The notes: generated by a model not told the origin, from the sequence alone. A stretch of 64,000 bases of DNA from Combretum micranthum (GCA_024138025.1 JAMXBD010002827.1:1-64000), one strand, 5' to 3'; shown: positions 48,629 to 60,534, counted from the first letter of the stretch. A program made the numbers and translations.

Positions 48629-50164
48629 CGCAAATTTTAGCTAGTGGAGCTCTTCTTTTGTTCAGGTATTGTCGACAAGTACCAATATATTGGTGGCGGG
48701 AATAATGCAAATTATTCACATGAAATTTTTTTCCTATATATATACACTAATAATCAATTCACGTGACATACTGGTATTACTAAAACCTTTCTTGGTAAAG
48801 TATAATCTTTTATGGTCCATATATTAGAGTTGCAAAGTCAAAGTGCATCTTTGAGAACCTTAACCCATGATATAAAGAAAAAAAAAAAAGGAAACCTTAT
48901 CCATGTTATGTTTTAAAAAATTATCGACATATCAAAATTTTACTAAAATTTGTATATTGCTAGTTAATCCATATAATGTGTTATTGTTATTGAAACCTTT
49001 CTCTAAATATGGTGTCTAGATTGATTATGATATGTTTTCATGAAATATTAGCTATAGAATAGTTGTATATTTAATTCTTCTACTTTTTATTTTATTAAAA
49101 TATTACCTTCCTAATTTTTAATAGGTTGGTGGTCTTAGGTTGATTATGATATGTTTTCGTGTAAATATTAGCTATAGAATAGTTGTATATGTAATTTTTC
49201 TACTTTTTATTTTATTAGAATATTATCTTCCTAATTTTTAATAGGTTACATTCCACAAGAAATTATCATTGAAATACTTTCCTAGCTAAGCGTGAAGACT
49301 TTACTGTGTTTGAAATGCGTATGCAAGTTTTGGAAATCCTTAATATCTGAGACTTCCTTTATTAGAAAGCACTTAGATCACACATCTTCAATGGATGACG
49401 ATCATTCACGCCACCATATGCTCTTTACCAATTACAGTTGGACTCAACTAATCTCTTTATCATTTCATTCATTGTTGCATTCCAAAGATTATATCTTCAC
49501 TCCTAATCCAACAAGGCATTTTTTACCGTTGGACATGACCAAGTTTAAAGATATCGTGCATGCGAGTTCATGCAATGGATTGGTTCTGTTGTTAAGCTTA
49601 ACTCCATCTACAGTCTTATATTTATGTAATCCATCAATTGGAGAACATAAGGAATTACCTCCTTTTGATCATTGTTAGCGTTGTGCGTTACTTCACATAT
49701 CTCTCTAGGGTTGTTGGTAATTTTATCTTTTGGCTTAACCTTTATAAGAGGACACTTGTCTCTTTCGATTTTGTTAAGGAGATGTTCCATGAACTTTCAC
49801 TACCCAAGGATAAAAATTTTTCTAACCCGTTGAATCTTTTGGTTGGCATGTCAACTAAAAATCTCTGTTTACTTTACCCTTATGGTTCATATTTGATATA
49901 TAGAGAATGAACGAGTATGGTGGAAAAAAATCATGGTATAAACAGTTTACTTTTGTACTTCCTAAGGAGATGGAAGTTAAAGTGGAGCCTAATGGAGGAA
50001 TGTTTTTACACGTATCTCAAGATGAAGTTATATTGGGTTATAGAAAAGGAATAATTATTTATAACAAGTTGAAAGGTACTTATAGGGTTGCGTTATCTCA
50101 AAATGACTATAGGACTACAACAGCTTTTCCACATGGGCAGAGCCAGGTTTCTCCAAAGCATTGA
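47388..50164 (+). pseudogene. F-box protein pseudogene (unit 1)
   Basis: A paralogue of the intact gene at 60535-62349. Exon 1 (31 bp) is present in five tandem versions (47388-47418 is the one most like the intact gene). Exon 2 starts at 49245 after TTTTTAATAG. Joined in phase they give the F-box start ILIGYIPQEIIIEILS, then a TAG (49283-49285) where the paralogue has TGG (Trp). The frame stays open to 49675 (F-box end and first part of the F-box-associated domain), where TGT is followed by TAG. About 185 bp of the central domain are deleted relative to the paralogue. The remainder (49638-50164; VSFDFVKEMFHELSLPKDK and later QFTFVLPKEM) lies in shifted frames with another stop at about 49908. 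It cannot yield a normal protein. Intact family members would be substrate receptors of SCF ubiquitin ligases. Confidence 0.9.
49015..49254 (+). repeat. Tandem duplication of intron 3' end and acceptor
   Basis: Two consecutive copies of about 120 bp. Each has TTGATTATGATATGTTTTC near its start and CTTCCTAATTTTTAATAGGTT at its end, so the polypyrimidine and AG acceptor of the F-box intron are present twice. Only the second AG (before 49245) is followed by coding sequence GTTACATTCC; the first is followed by GTTGGTGG. Unit 2 has one copy (61070-61200). Confidence 0.9.
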
Positions 50165-50637
50165 GTATCATGGACGCGGTGCAACAGGTAAAAGAAAAAA
50201 AACACAATAACAACTTCTTCTTCTTCTTCTTCTATACATTAGTTTTTGTTATGAAGTACGCAATTAGTTTTGGAAAAATAAAAAGTTTTTCTATTTTAAA
50301 CTTTTTAACTTGTATCTTATTTTGATTATATTTTAAATTTTATCACCAAAAACATCTTCTCTTTTCATTTAGTTAGAAGACCAATTTTTTTGGGAATCAT
50401 CAAATAGTTTTATAATCGCATTATAATTATTTAGTATATCTTTTTTCTTTTTCTGCCATCCAATAACCTTTGGTTCGTTTGTATGCGATAAAATAAACAT
50501 TATTCAAATTAATTGTTGTATATTTCAATAATTAATTATAAACTAGGTCATTGCCTTTCACTATAAAAGGAGAAAAGTTGTAAGGAGGATCTAAATATAT
50601 TAGTATAAATTTATATATGTAGTCTATATACAATAGC

Positions 50638-50830
50638 GAGAAAAGGATTATAATATTATTATTTTTGAAAATAAATACGAAAATGCCACTGAAATGAAAT
50701 TAATTCCAACTTTAGCCAACTTGACCTCCTCTCTTCAAGAGACGAGGTCAAAAATATGAAGCTACCTCGTCTCTTTAAGAGACAGGGTTAGGCTAAAGTC
50801 TAATCTCCTCTCTTGAAGAGACGAGGTTAG
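50638..50830 (+). repeat. Left TIR and palindromic subterminal motifs
   Basis: TIR proper 50638-50750, then a region with further palindromes. Copies of the C(G/T)CTCTT(G/C)AAGAGA palindrome are centred near 50738, 50774 and 50813. They may be transposase binding sites (inference). Confidence 0.75.
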
Positions 50831-51196
50831 GCTATTTCTCCACAAACCCATGTTTTTTGGAAAAAATGTCTTTTTTTTCACATTAGTAATAAAACCTGCA
50901 AAAATCACATGTAAATAACTATCAAACAACATAAAAATTAGCCCTCATCCACCATGGCTAAACCACTTACAAATTACACCCCAATCCATCCAAATACAGT
51001 TTAAACCAAATTCATCCAAACCCAATCCATCCAAACACAAACTAAAATGAAATGAATGGCCAATGTTTCCTTCAAAACATCAAAAGTGTAGATAAAGAAA
51101 TGATATACAAAAATCATAAAAACTAAGAATGTACATAGAATCATCGCCACATAAGCTATACAAAGTAATCAAAAAAGGAAAAAAATCTAAGCATAA

Positions 51197-53013
51197 CTAC
51201 TGTTGCTGCTGCTGTTTGCCCTGCCTCCCTCGTCCCCTTCTAACAAACGTGCAGGAGAATGGTGTGCATTGATGGAGATGCTGCGTGGATAGGTCAATCT
51301 GTGTGAGCATGCCCTCATCATCTCCACTAATAGGACTGTAACGATGAAATGGGATAGGGTCTGGTTCCACCTGGGTGAGTCCTTCCCTCATATCATGTGA
51401 AAGCAATGGTCGCCTCTTCTGTGGAGCTAAGAGGGTATGGAACTCACTATATGATGGGTCAGGCATAAGGGTATCCCTCAGATAAGTATATGAAGATGAT
51501 GGGCCAGGCTCATCATGAATGAACTGGGAGGAGTGGGCTCATCAAATACATGTACATCGGACGACTCAAACTCATCTTTGATGTGAACATGTCGTGGTCG
51601 GCCACCCTGTCCCCGCACACGTCTCTCTTTATGTGGACGCCACCTTTGTACTGGCTGAGGTTGTAGGTCATCGGGTCCTAATGCTGGTGGTGTTGGATCA
51701 TTTAAGTTGATTCCCATGAACTCATCCACTACACGAATGACCTATAGTGTAGTGGATGGAGTGTTCTCTGTAGGCATGTCAGGGACACGACGACTGAAAT
51801 CTGCCTATAAGTAATAGAAATTACGTATATCAGTGAATGGAAAAAACAAAGTATATGTCTATATACATCTTATATACTCAGTGAGCTTACCATGTAGTGT
51901 ATGATAGCCCCTGTGCGACCGATCTAGCGCTAAGTGATCAAACATTACCAATCAAAATAATCATTAAAGGTGCTGGTGTCCATATGGATCACTTCCACAA
52001 TCCAATCACGCCGACCATCCCACTCAGCTATCCATCTGGCATGCTCTACTTGCCAATTCCGCTTGGAACACCCTCGCATGTCAATCTCATGCAGGCCTCT
52101 CATGCTAGCAGGTGAGTGTGGGATCCTCTGGTAGTGCTTTACAAGATAGAAGCAGATTAGGGGGACCCGTGCACGCCAAATATTACTGCCTACATGGCAG
52201 TATGGAGGCAGGGAGTCCATGATAGCCCTATATGGTTCTCATGCAACCTGTTCAAGATGAAAAGTACAGTATGAATTGTGTAAAAGCTGCAATTGGTAGG
52301 AAAGAAGATAGTGGAAATCATACCTGTCAATCAATCTGCCTATCAAAACATCCCCGATACTCAATGAGTAAGTGGGTGGCTATCTGGGGTCACGTCAAAA
52401 GACGCACCCCATTGACTGAGGAGTGGGTGGCCCTCTTTAACTGTTGTAATCTACCGCCGCATCGGGGCAATGTGGGGGAAGTGCTCCTAGGCCCATATAT
52501 AGAGAACAACTAATCGTCCAGCAATGTCCCCTATGTCAACGTGTGAAGCCAAGCAAAACTGCCTGTACAACCATGCCAAAGAGGCTGCTCCCCACGTGTA
52601 CTGCCCGGCTTTCTCAAAATCCCAAAGTAACTGCATGTACATCAGGTGGACATAGTTGGACGACTTGTCCGCAACAATGAATCCTCCAAGCAATAGCAAG
52701 ATGTACGCCCTGGCATGGCGTTTGATCATCAACATAGTCAGGTAGCACTCTGAAGTGGGTGTCTAACCACGACATCCTCAGACGACCACCATCCATATGA
52801 GTCCCCGCCACAGGTCGAAGGCTAAGGAGCTCCTCACATAGATCACCCTAATCTAGTCGAGCCGTGCCCGTAAATGCATCACCATCTACAGGAAGGCCAG
52901 TCAAGACAACAACATCTTGTAGTGTAATAGACCACTCTCTCGTGGTCATGTGGAAAGTATGTGTCTCGAGGCGCCACCTCTCCACCAACGCCGTGATCAG
53001 ATGTTTGTAGGCG
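51197..53013 (-). pseudogene. Plant mobile domain (MAIN-like/PP7L-like) gene, broken
   Basis: Minus-strand pieces give a plant mobile (aminotransferase-like) domain in order: [20 protein letters not shown] and [14 protein letters not shown] (about 53005-52865), MSWLDTHFRVLPD (52614-52811), HARAYILLLLGGFIVADKSS with YTWGAASLAWLYRQF and DIGDIAGRLVVLYIWA (52487-52735), NIWRARVPLICFYLV and later WDGRRDWIVE (51945-52220). A charged C-terminal tail with RRGRGRQGKQ follows (51197-51729). Frames change between the pieces; some gaps may be introns, and stops at 52850 and elsewhere show decay. The family (PF10536 type) includes Arabidopsis MAIN, involved in silencing and genome integrity, and many transposon-borne copies. 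Being inside MULE termini, this one is of the transposon-borne kind. Confidence 0.85.
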
Positions 53014-53014
53014 G

Positions 53015-53206
53015 AGGTACCTCATCTCTTGAAAAGACGATGTAGCTCCGTGTTTTTTATCTCGTCTCTTGAAGAGAGGAGGCTAGGCCCTAACGACCTC
53101 GTCTCTTGAAGAGATGAGGTCAAGTTGTCTAAAGTTGGGATTAATTTCATCCCAGCAGCATTTTCGTATTTATTTTCAAAAATAATAATATTATATACCT
53201 TTTCCC
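53015..53206 (-). repeat. Right TIR and palindromic subterminal motifs
   Basis: Inverted match to the left end. TIR proper 53094-53206, with three palindromes centred near 53031, 53076 and 53111 (ATCTCTTGAAAAGA, GTCTCTTGAAGAGA, GTCTCTTGAAGAGA). Confidence 0.75.
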
Positions 53207-53655
53207 ATACAATAGCCTTATTTCATTAAGGGTATAAATGTCAATCAATTTGATTCACCTTTACCACCACTCCACAAAACGCGGGAAGCACTACCTGTCG
53301 CGTTGGTAAGCATGTTTCTGTTACTTTTTTTAATGGTAGGTCAATTCAGGTTTCAATCATCCACAGCAAGGATGATGCTGATTGTGAGCAACACCGGTAA
53401 GCAAAACTCATTCTTAGGAACTTTGCAACGAAAGTACTCTCTTTTATGATTTCTTATTTTCATACTTACTAATGTTCCAAAATTTACGCAAACACATTTG
53501 TGTGTTCCAAATTGAAGAGTTACTTCTCCGTTGCTGCTTTGAGCAGATTATAACATTTGTATTCTCATTTCTCCTTTTTACTTGATGATTTTGATTATAT
53601 GTATGATTACGTAAGATTTGTAAAATAAGTTTTCAAAATAATCAATATAAACTAA

Positions 53656-53967
53656 GGAAGTGTTTGGTTGTAAGAACTAGGTAGAACAAGGAGAATTATA
53701 TAGTACAGCATAAGAAGTACTGCACAGTATAATTCTCTCGTATCATGTTTGATAAATAAAGTATTGGACCAAATTCTTGTTAAAAGATCTTATTTTTATC
53801 CAGTTCTAATATTTTTGTATCATGGAATATAAAGAACAAAAATTTTAAATTTTATCCAATTCCATACAGAGAATTTTGTCCAATTCTGGATATAAATTAT
53901 AAACCAAACATAGTACAATGACCTTGTCCACTCCATACCATAAAAAACTATGTAATCAAATGCTACT
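53656..53967. mobile_element. Small MITE (Tourist-like), TAA target duplication
   Basis: 312 bp between TAA repeats (53653-53655 and 53968-53970). The ends are imperfect inverted repeats (GTGTTTGGTTGTAAG against GCATTTGATTACATAG). Unit 2 has the uninterrupted flank (about 63268-63290, AAACCAAGTGTCAAG), giving an empty site. No coding capacity. The TAA duplication and GTTTGGTT-type ends fit PIF/Harbinger MITEs. Confidence 0.65.
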
Positions 53968-55009
53968 TAAGTGTCAAGATGTAGTCCATGCATAGAGTTC
54001 ATTTATTCAAAACTTTACCATTTTTTTCACTAAATTGTTTGAAATTTGTTCGATTACACATTTGACTACAAATATGAGTAACTAACTCTAATATAATCTA
54101 TACTTGTGGTTATTTTTACTACTTTTTAATAACATTTACTCTATTTACTAACTTGGAAAAGACAACATATCAATAAATTTTTATTACTTTGAATATCGTC
54201 TAAAAATATTGGCCAAATCTAAAAATCATGTTAAATGGTGAATTAAATTTACTTTACAGGTTATGATCATTTTAAAATTTTACCTAGTCCACATAGTCTT
54301 GAATTATTAAGTACATTTAATATTCAAATAAAATATATCTCAATAAATTTTGAACAATATAAGGTTTATTAAAAATTATTAAAATCACATATATCATATA
54401 ATAATTACATATGATTGAAATTATAGGACATCAAATAATATTCTTGGAACTTTTAAAATAATATATCAATTTAAATTAATTTTTATTAAATTAGTTAATT
54501 GAATGAAATCCAAAAAAAATCTTGGAAAGCTTACAAGATTTATTCTTTCCTTTTTGAAAAAAAAAATTCCTTTGAATCACAATTAAGTACCAAGTTGAAA
54601 CGAAATTTAAAAAAAAAAAATCACTAAATAACAAAAAGAAAAAAAAAAAGGCTAAACCATTGAAAACTAAAGGTAAAGGCACTTTTTTATGCCATGTCTT
54701 GTCTCATTCCAAGGACTATGGATTATTAGAACTCTCTTTTCATTTTTTTAAAGCACTTACTACCCTAGCATATATTCTAATAGAATGCTACACCTCATGC
54801 CCACAAGAATTAGGAATGCCACTCATCTTAGCAAAACGCTTAGGACAATTCACATATACATTTCCATCTTGAAGACTTACTTAACCTTTTATTTTTTAGA
54901 TTGAATATTTACACTACTAAATCATTAAAGAAAGTAAAATTGAATTTATCATGCTCCAAAGCTAGCATGGATATGTAAGACTTAAGAACTAACTACACAA
55001 TCCCAAAGT

Positions 55010-56244
55010 AGGGATGCAACCGGGGCGGGTCGTTACAGGATACCCGCCCGCCCGCCCCGCTAAAAACCCTATAGGGTCAGACCCTATAGGGTTTAGGGTC
55101 GGGTTTTGGGTTGTACTCATAACTCATTGGGAAAACTCGATCCGATTTAATTAAAAAAAAATTAAAAATTTTAGTTTAAAGAATTTACTTGTTCATTAGT
55201 TGAATGATGCTTTTCATATAATCATTTTGTTATTCATGTATTGAGTCACATGATAGGATATAAATTATATTTACAATTAATAATCACTGACCAATTATCC
55301 AGAGAAAATCGATTTTCATGTGCAACCTTCTTCACTTTTTCAAAATTCATTTCTTTCCCATGCAACACAACAAAGTATAAAAATTAATTTTCTCAGAAAA
55401 AATAGATATTATATATATATATATATATAATGACAAATAAATCAAGAATATATAGATCGTCGTGTAGTGTCATCATTTTATTATTATTATTATTATTTGA
55501 GTTGGATGTATTATATATATATATATATATATAGATATATGTAAGTCTTCTAATAAATAAATAATAGCTAGTGACTCTTTTCTAAAAGCATATACAAATT
55601 CCGTCATTATAATAATGTTTTCTACGATAATGTTATTATTGGTGTCATATATACACAACACAGCATCCTATTAAGAAGTGTTTCTTTTATATATCTATTT
55701 GGTATTTATCTCAATAATCAATGCATATTAAAAAACCAGATAAATCGAATAATCTATTTTTTTATTCATTAAAAAAGCGAAAGATGAAATTTTTCCTAAT
55801 AAAATATTGTCATGTATTTACACACAAAATCTATGTATGAACATTCAATGAGGAACGATCGAAATCAAAATCTGATTAAATAAAAATGAACTTTGCAAAT
55901 GTGAATTGCTTCAAACACATTTTATTGGTAATTACTGCCTTATTATTGCTTAAGGTATATATATATGATCAAAAGATGGCTCTTTTTATTTATTCATTAT
56001 TGTAGCTTGTCATAAAAAGCGAGAGAGAGAAATGAACTGAATCAATTCATCTAAGGTATAATTTAATTATTTTTTCAATATGAGATGACATCGTAATAAT
56101 ATGGCAAAACATAAATGATTAAAAAAAAAACCTACTGTGGAAAAGATAAAAGATTAAGATTTTCCATAAATTTATCGGGTCGGGCCGGGGTCGGGTTCGG
56201 GACAGAATGACCCAACCCGAACCCGACCCGTTTACATCCCCATA
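55010..56244. mobile_element. Non-autonomous hAT-like element
   Basis: 1235 bp flanked by the perfect 8-bp duplication CCCAAAGT (55002-55009 and 56245-56252). The ends read AGGGATGCAACCGGGGCGGG and ...CCCGACCCGTTTACATCCCC, the GGGATGTAAACGGGTCGGG-type terminus known from plant hAT-related elements. The terminal 70-100 bp are very GC-rich, while the core is AT-rich with TA runs (55408-55430, 55511-55533) and ATT repeats, and has no coding capacity. Unit 1 has the uninterrupted sequence near 46340-46360. Confidence 0.85.
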
Positions 56245-57084
56245 CCCAAAGTCATTTAGAAGTCTACAAATTATAATAGAGATATGTTACATTTATTAAC
56301 TTCCATTACTTATTATGTGAATTGCTATGGAAAATAAAGGAAAGCTGAAAAAAGGAAAAAAATTAAAGAATTGTAAAATTAAAATATTGATACTGTATAT
56401 ATGTTCGCCTTGCTTGTAAGCACAAAATTTTTCGCTGCATTCTCCCTAATAATTTTCGTAATAAAATTTTTCCCCCTTTCTTTTGCTTTTGAGCCTGCCA
56501 AGTGCCAACCTACACGAAAGGTGCTACTCTATGTATATAAGCAGACGTTGCTTAGATTTTACGTATGCTAAAAAAATATCATAAAAAATTATGTCATAAA
56601 ATCATATTTATTTTCAATTATGAAATATCTATATTTTCAATATTCCTAGTAGAGCGCGTCCAAAAATTAAATAAGACAATAAAAAAAAGAATGCAATAAT
56701 ATACTTACCAAATTGAGCTATATCGTAATTGAAGAATGAAGCAAGAAAAAGGTACATTGAAATGATCTAAAAATGTGTGGAAAAATAGAAGAAATAAAAT
56801 AACAACACTAATGGAAAAAATAGATAAAGTGTTACATATAGCTAAAATGAGAGCTCAATTGTCATACTGTTCACCAAAATAAGGAATTTGAAGATTACCT
56901 CTAGCGAAATTCAAAGAAAAGAGTGCTTAGGGTAATGCCCAAATGCATACCAAGAAGCTTTCTTCCTACATAATGTGGACTATTGGATGATGATATGGAC
57001 GAAGATTTGGCAAATAAGAATCCCAAGCAATTTGGTGCAATACTGTTATAATCAAATTAATGGAAATTATCTAATGGTTATATA

Positions 57085-57160
57085 GTCTATAGGCAACTCA
57101 CTTGATCTTCCATCTAAAAGGTCAGGTTCGAATCTCCACCCTGTTATAATTAGGGAAAAA
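57085..57160 (+). repeat. Possible tRNA-derived SINE head
   Basis: GGTTCGAATCTCC (57125-57137) is a good pol III B-box. The upstream TATAGTCTATAGGCAACTC could be a decayed A-box. An A-rich stretch follows at 57155-57165. No cloverleaf can be folded, so it is not a tRNA gene. Confidence 0.35.
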
Positions 57161-58704
57161 AAATAATGGGAAGTAACCTGGCTATGCTAAGCTAATTGTA
57201 CATTTGAAAATTCCTATGGAGCAAAAGTGGTCAGTTCAACGTGTTAGGCATCGGCCCTTGAATTTTAGTTCCAAAGAAGAGCATGATTATGTGATCATTA
57301 AACGAGGGACCATGGTTCCTTCCTAGCTATACGAAGATGGACACTGAATTTCAAGCTTACTGGAAACAATTACGATTTGGGTTTAGTATGGCGAGAGTTC
57401 AAATAATAACTCAAAAGAAAATGCTACTTCTGGAGATTCTGCCAGAGATAATGTAACTCCTGAAAAGATCCAGATACTTAGGGAATTATAATCATGCCCT
57501 TGGGAATATAATTATATACCATCATCTTTTATTTAAATAATATAACTGTTTATTATAAATAAGTAAATTGAAATAGTTATTACTAGGACGTAGGGTGATT
57601 GGTTCTTGAAGTTGATGTATAACGGAGAATATTTCCTAACCCAAGTAATGGAGAGTGCAAATCCATATTATGTGCAGTTTTCAAATGAATGCATATATCT
57701 AAATCATATGTTTCCTTTACATTGCATATGGGCATTAGTTAATCTACTTGAAAACATGCTTGAAATGTGTAATATGAGGAAATTGCTCACTAAGCTGGTT
57801 ATAGCTTACTCTCTACAGTGAATTATTATTGCGAGGTTATCTTTGGACCAAACCAGGATGTGGGATGCCACAAGTTAGCTCATGGGGTAGACGAGATGAG
57901 TGAGATTAGAGTTGATATTTTTTCCTTCTGAGTAGCTCAGTCTATTTATATGTATTTTGGATAGCCTAGACTACTATCGTGTTTTATTTAGACCTAATAT
58001 GCCTTGTGGGTCAAAGACCCTTTACTTATCTGTATGATGATTTTTATCAGTATTATTATCCCATATTTGCCATTCCCTTATTTAAGTACCGCTAAATCCC
58101 ATGGTTTCTCTAATTGTGAGTACGCTTTGTATACTATATATGAAGTTTTTGATGACAAGGGAGTCATTCCTAGATTTCAGTATTATATATGACAGACTGT
58201 CACGTTTAGGGTATCCTTTAAGGTATGATAATTTGTTATCATAAAGCAATCTTCACTACAATACAAGTGTTAACGTTAAGGATCTACAACAATAAGTATC
58301 ATTAAACTATCGTACAAACAAAATAAAGCAACTTGTGAAAGCGTCAAATAAGGAATTTTTTTTTTTTTTAATTTCATCTTCTAAAATTTCTCTGGACATA
58401 GACTTGGAAGTGCTTCACACATTGAGTATTTTAATTCAGCTCTTTTTTCATTCGTCGTATAGAACTTGTTTGTCTCATCTCGGACTTTGAAGTTGATCAC
58501 CAATTTACAGTCTTTTCCAACATTTTTCAAGAGTTGATACAAATCTTCATTTTGTTGTTGCTGCCTTTATTGATTTGATATGCCAACTTTTTTAAAAAAG
58601 AAAATTCCCTAAGTACAAAAAAGATAATTTTAATTAAAATATAATCAATAGTAAATCGTGTGTTCCGATGGTCACGATAACATAGTCACTAAGGACTAAT
58701 ACAA

Positions 58705-58785
58705 CTTTAAGAATTGAACTCGGTACCTTAAGAATGAGGATTAGCACCAGATGCTGCTAGGCTACATATGGCCATTGGCCCAAAT
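58705..58785 (-). repeat. tRNA-derived SINE head
   Basis: On the minus strand TAGCCTAGCAGC (about 58764-58753) fits an A-box and GAGTTCAATTC (58721-58711) a B-box, spaced as in tRNA-derived SINEs. The body and tail are not delimited. Confidence 0.4.
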
Positions 58786-60534
58786 CTCATGTTCAACATG
58801 TGACTTATGATTTTAATAAATAGTCTTTTTAATATACGAATTAACAAAAGCTGTACAATGTTAAATTATATCTTAGAAATGCAATTCACTATTGCCATAA
58901 TGAATTGCATCTTAGAAACGTGATTCACTAATGTACTCAATATAATTGTGTAGTGCATTAATGAATCTTAATTCTAAGATATAATTCATGGATTAACACA
59001 TGAGTTGCATCTTATAAGTTATATATGCGATTCATGCATTAATAATAAAATTGTGTTTTATAAATTTGATTTCATGTTAATATTTTAATAATCAATATTA
59101 TATAATTTATATTTGTGTAATTTTGTATAAGCAGGTCAATAATCATACAATTGCTTCCAATTTTTAGCCATTATATATCATAATAATATCTTGTAGTATC
59201 AATTGCCTTATGTACAGCGATATCCATCAGACATGATCAAATTAGAAGATAATGTACCAAATTCAGGATAAATATAAATATATATATATATATATATCTT
59301 CATAAATAAAAGAAATTCAAGTTGTTACATCTTGTAGCACCTTTCAAGTTCATGTCTAGGATTGGAAAATATCTTCAAAAACTTCTGGATTTTTTTTAGA
59401 AATGATCTCCATCAATATTCTTAAAAAGTTAAACAACCCGATTTTATCAAAACTGTAAAAATATCGAATGTCCTTTTGATATTTGCCCAACTTTAGCAAA
59501 ACCATCAAATATATTAATCTGTAGAACACGGTATTAATTTAAAGAGTTTGACAAATATCTTGAGCATTTTGCTCCTAATCCCACACTTTATAATTCCTAT
59601 ACACTTGGTGAACATGTTAGAAAGTATTTTATACTTTTTGTTATTATCAAAACACTATAAGAGATATCAATAGAAACAAGTGAAACTTAGATTTATTAAA
59701 TTTTAGTAATTTAGTATTTTAATTTTTATTCTTTTGCTACTTAATAGTTATTTCTTCAATTGGGTATTTTCATTAATGAATTCCATATTTGTATATTTTA
59801 ATATCTACACTTTTTTGTGATTAAATTTTAATGTCTATATTTTATACTTAATCGTGATTGTGTCTCTAGATATTTATAATTATTATATTTATATTAATAA
59901 TCAAATGATTAATTAGATGTCCCTATTAACAACACATATAAGTTTCTAACATAATGTGCTAACAATCTTCTGTTTTTTTAATATTATTATATATTCACAT
60001 TTAAATACCAAGTTAATTGTAGCCAAGGAGAAGAATATAGACACAAGATCGTGATATTTTAGTTTATATTATTGTTCCATAATATACTATTTCTTCTATA
60101 ATAAGCAAAGAAAGAAATCCAATTTTAGTAATTATAAAAAGTAAAAACGGAAACAAAAATCATAGACAAGGAAAAACCCTAAAAGTCAAGACGCATGGGA
60201 GACTGAAATACGCACTCTTCGCTTCCACCATTCCCTCCGCCCTCTAAGAAAAATTCCGTAATTTTCTCCTTGATTCTTCAACTCTTAAGAACTCTAGCCT
60301 CCTATGTCCCTCTATTCATCCCCCTCAATCAGACCTCCCTCTTTTTCAATTAGATCAATTTTATAGTATGCGGTCTGCAATTACAATATATAGATTTTTT
60401 TTTTTAATTTATTTCCCTTTCTGGTGGTATGTAGGTGCGCGAGAAAGCAAAAAACGTAAAAGTCTATGCTTGCCTAGAAACTTCAAAAGGGGAGAAATAA
60501 TATTTGTTGCCGTGCTCCTTGGATTAAGCTAATC

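Larger units (their letters stand above)
50638..53206 (-). mobile_element. Mutator-like element carrying a PMD gene
   Basis: A 2.57-kb element with a perfect 10-bp target duplication ATACAATAGC (50628-50637 and 53207-53216). The terminal inverted repeats of about 110 bp (50638-50750 and 53094-53206) start G(A/G)GAAAAGG and share AATATTATTATTTTTG and AATAAATACGAAAATGC. Each end carries three copies of a short palindrome with core CTCTTGAAGAG, set in GACGAGG-type arms. Inside, on the minus strand, lies a broken plant-mobile-domain gene. No transposase is recognisable. Plant mobile domains are known companions of MULE and gypsy transposons. Good TIR agreement and the intact target site suggest a comparatively young insertion. 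Unit 2 of the F-box duplication lacks it. Confidence 0.9.
45450..54095 (+). repeat. F-box locus duplication, unit 1
   Basis: Collinear with unit 2 (54099-63480). Matching pairs include 45450-45650 with 54110-54310, 46030-46220 with 54655-54845, 46855-47390 with 60040-60537, 49240-50160 with 61190-62345, 50180-50390 with 62435-62610, 53265-53460 with 62825-63060, and 53975-54080 with 63280-63420. It contains the dead F-box copy, the exon-1 array, a Mutator-like element and a MITE. The left limit is approximate. Confidence 0.8.
56500..59950. other. ~3.4-kb block unique to unit 2, no intact gene
   Basis: Lies between sequences that are adjacent in unit 1 (about 46560-46640), so it is an insertion in unit 2 or a loss from unit 1. 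No long open frame with recognisable motifs; a 71-codon frame at 57606-57821 is not assigned. It includes two tRNA-like SINE heads (about 57085-57160 and 58705-58785) and a cluster of short inverted repeats around AATTGCATCTTAGAA (58866-59060). Confidence 0.45.

Noticed and set aside
57085..57160. tRNA gene suggested by GGTTCGAATCTCC
   Set aside because: Only the T-arm-like B-box is convincing; no acceptor or anticodon stem can be formed, so a SINE head is more likely.
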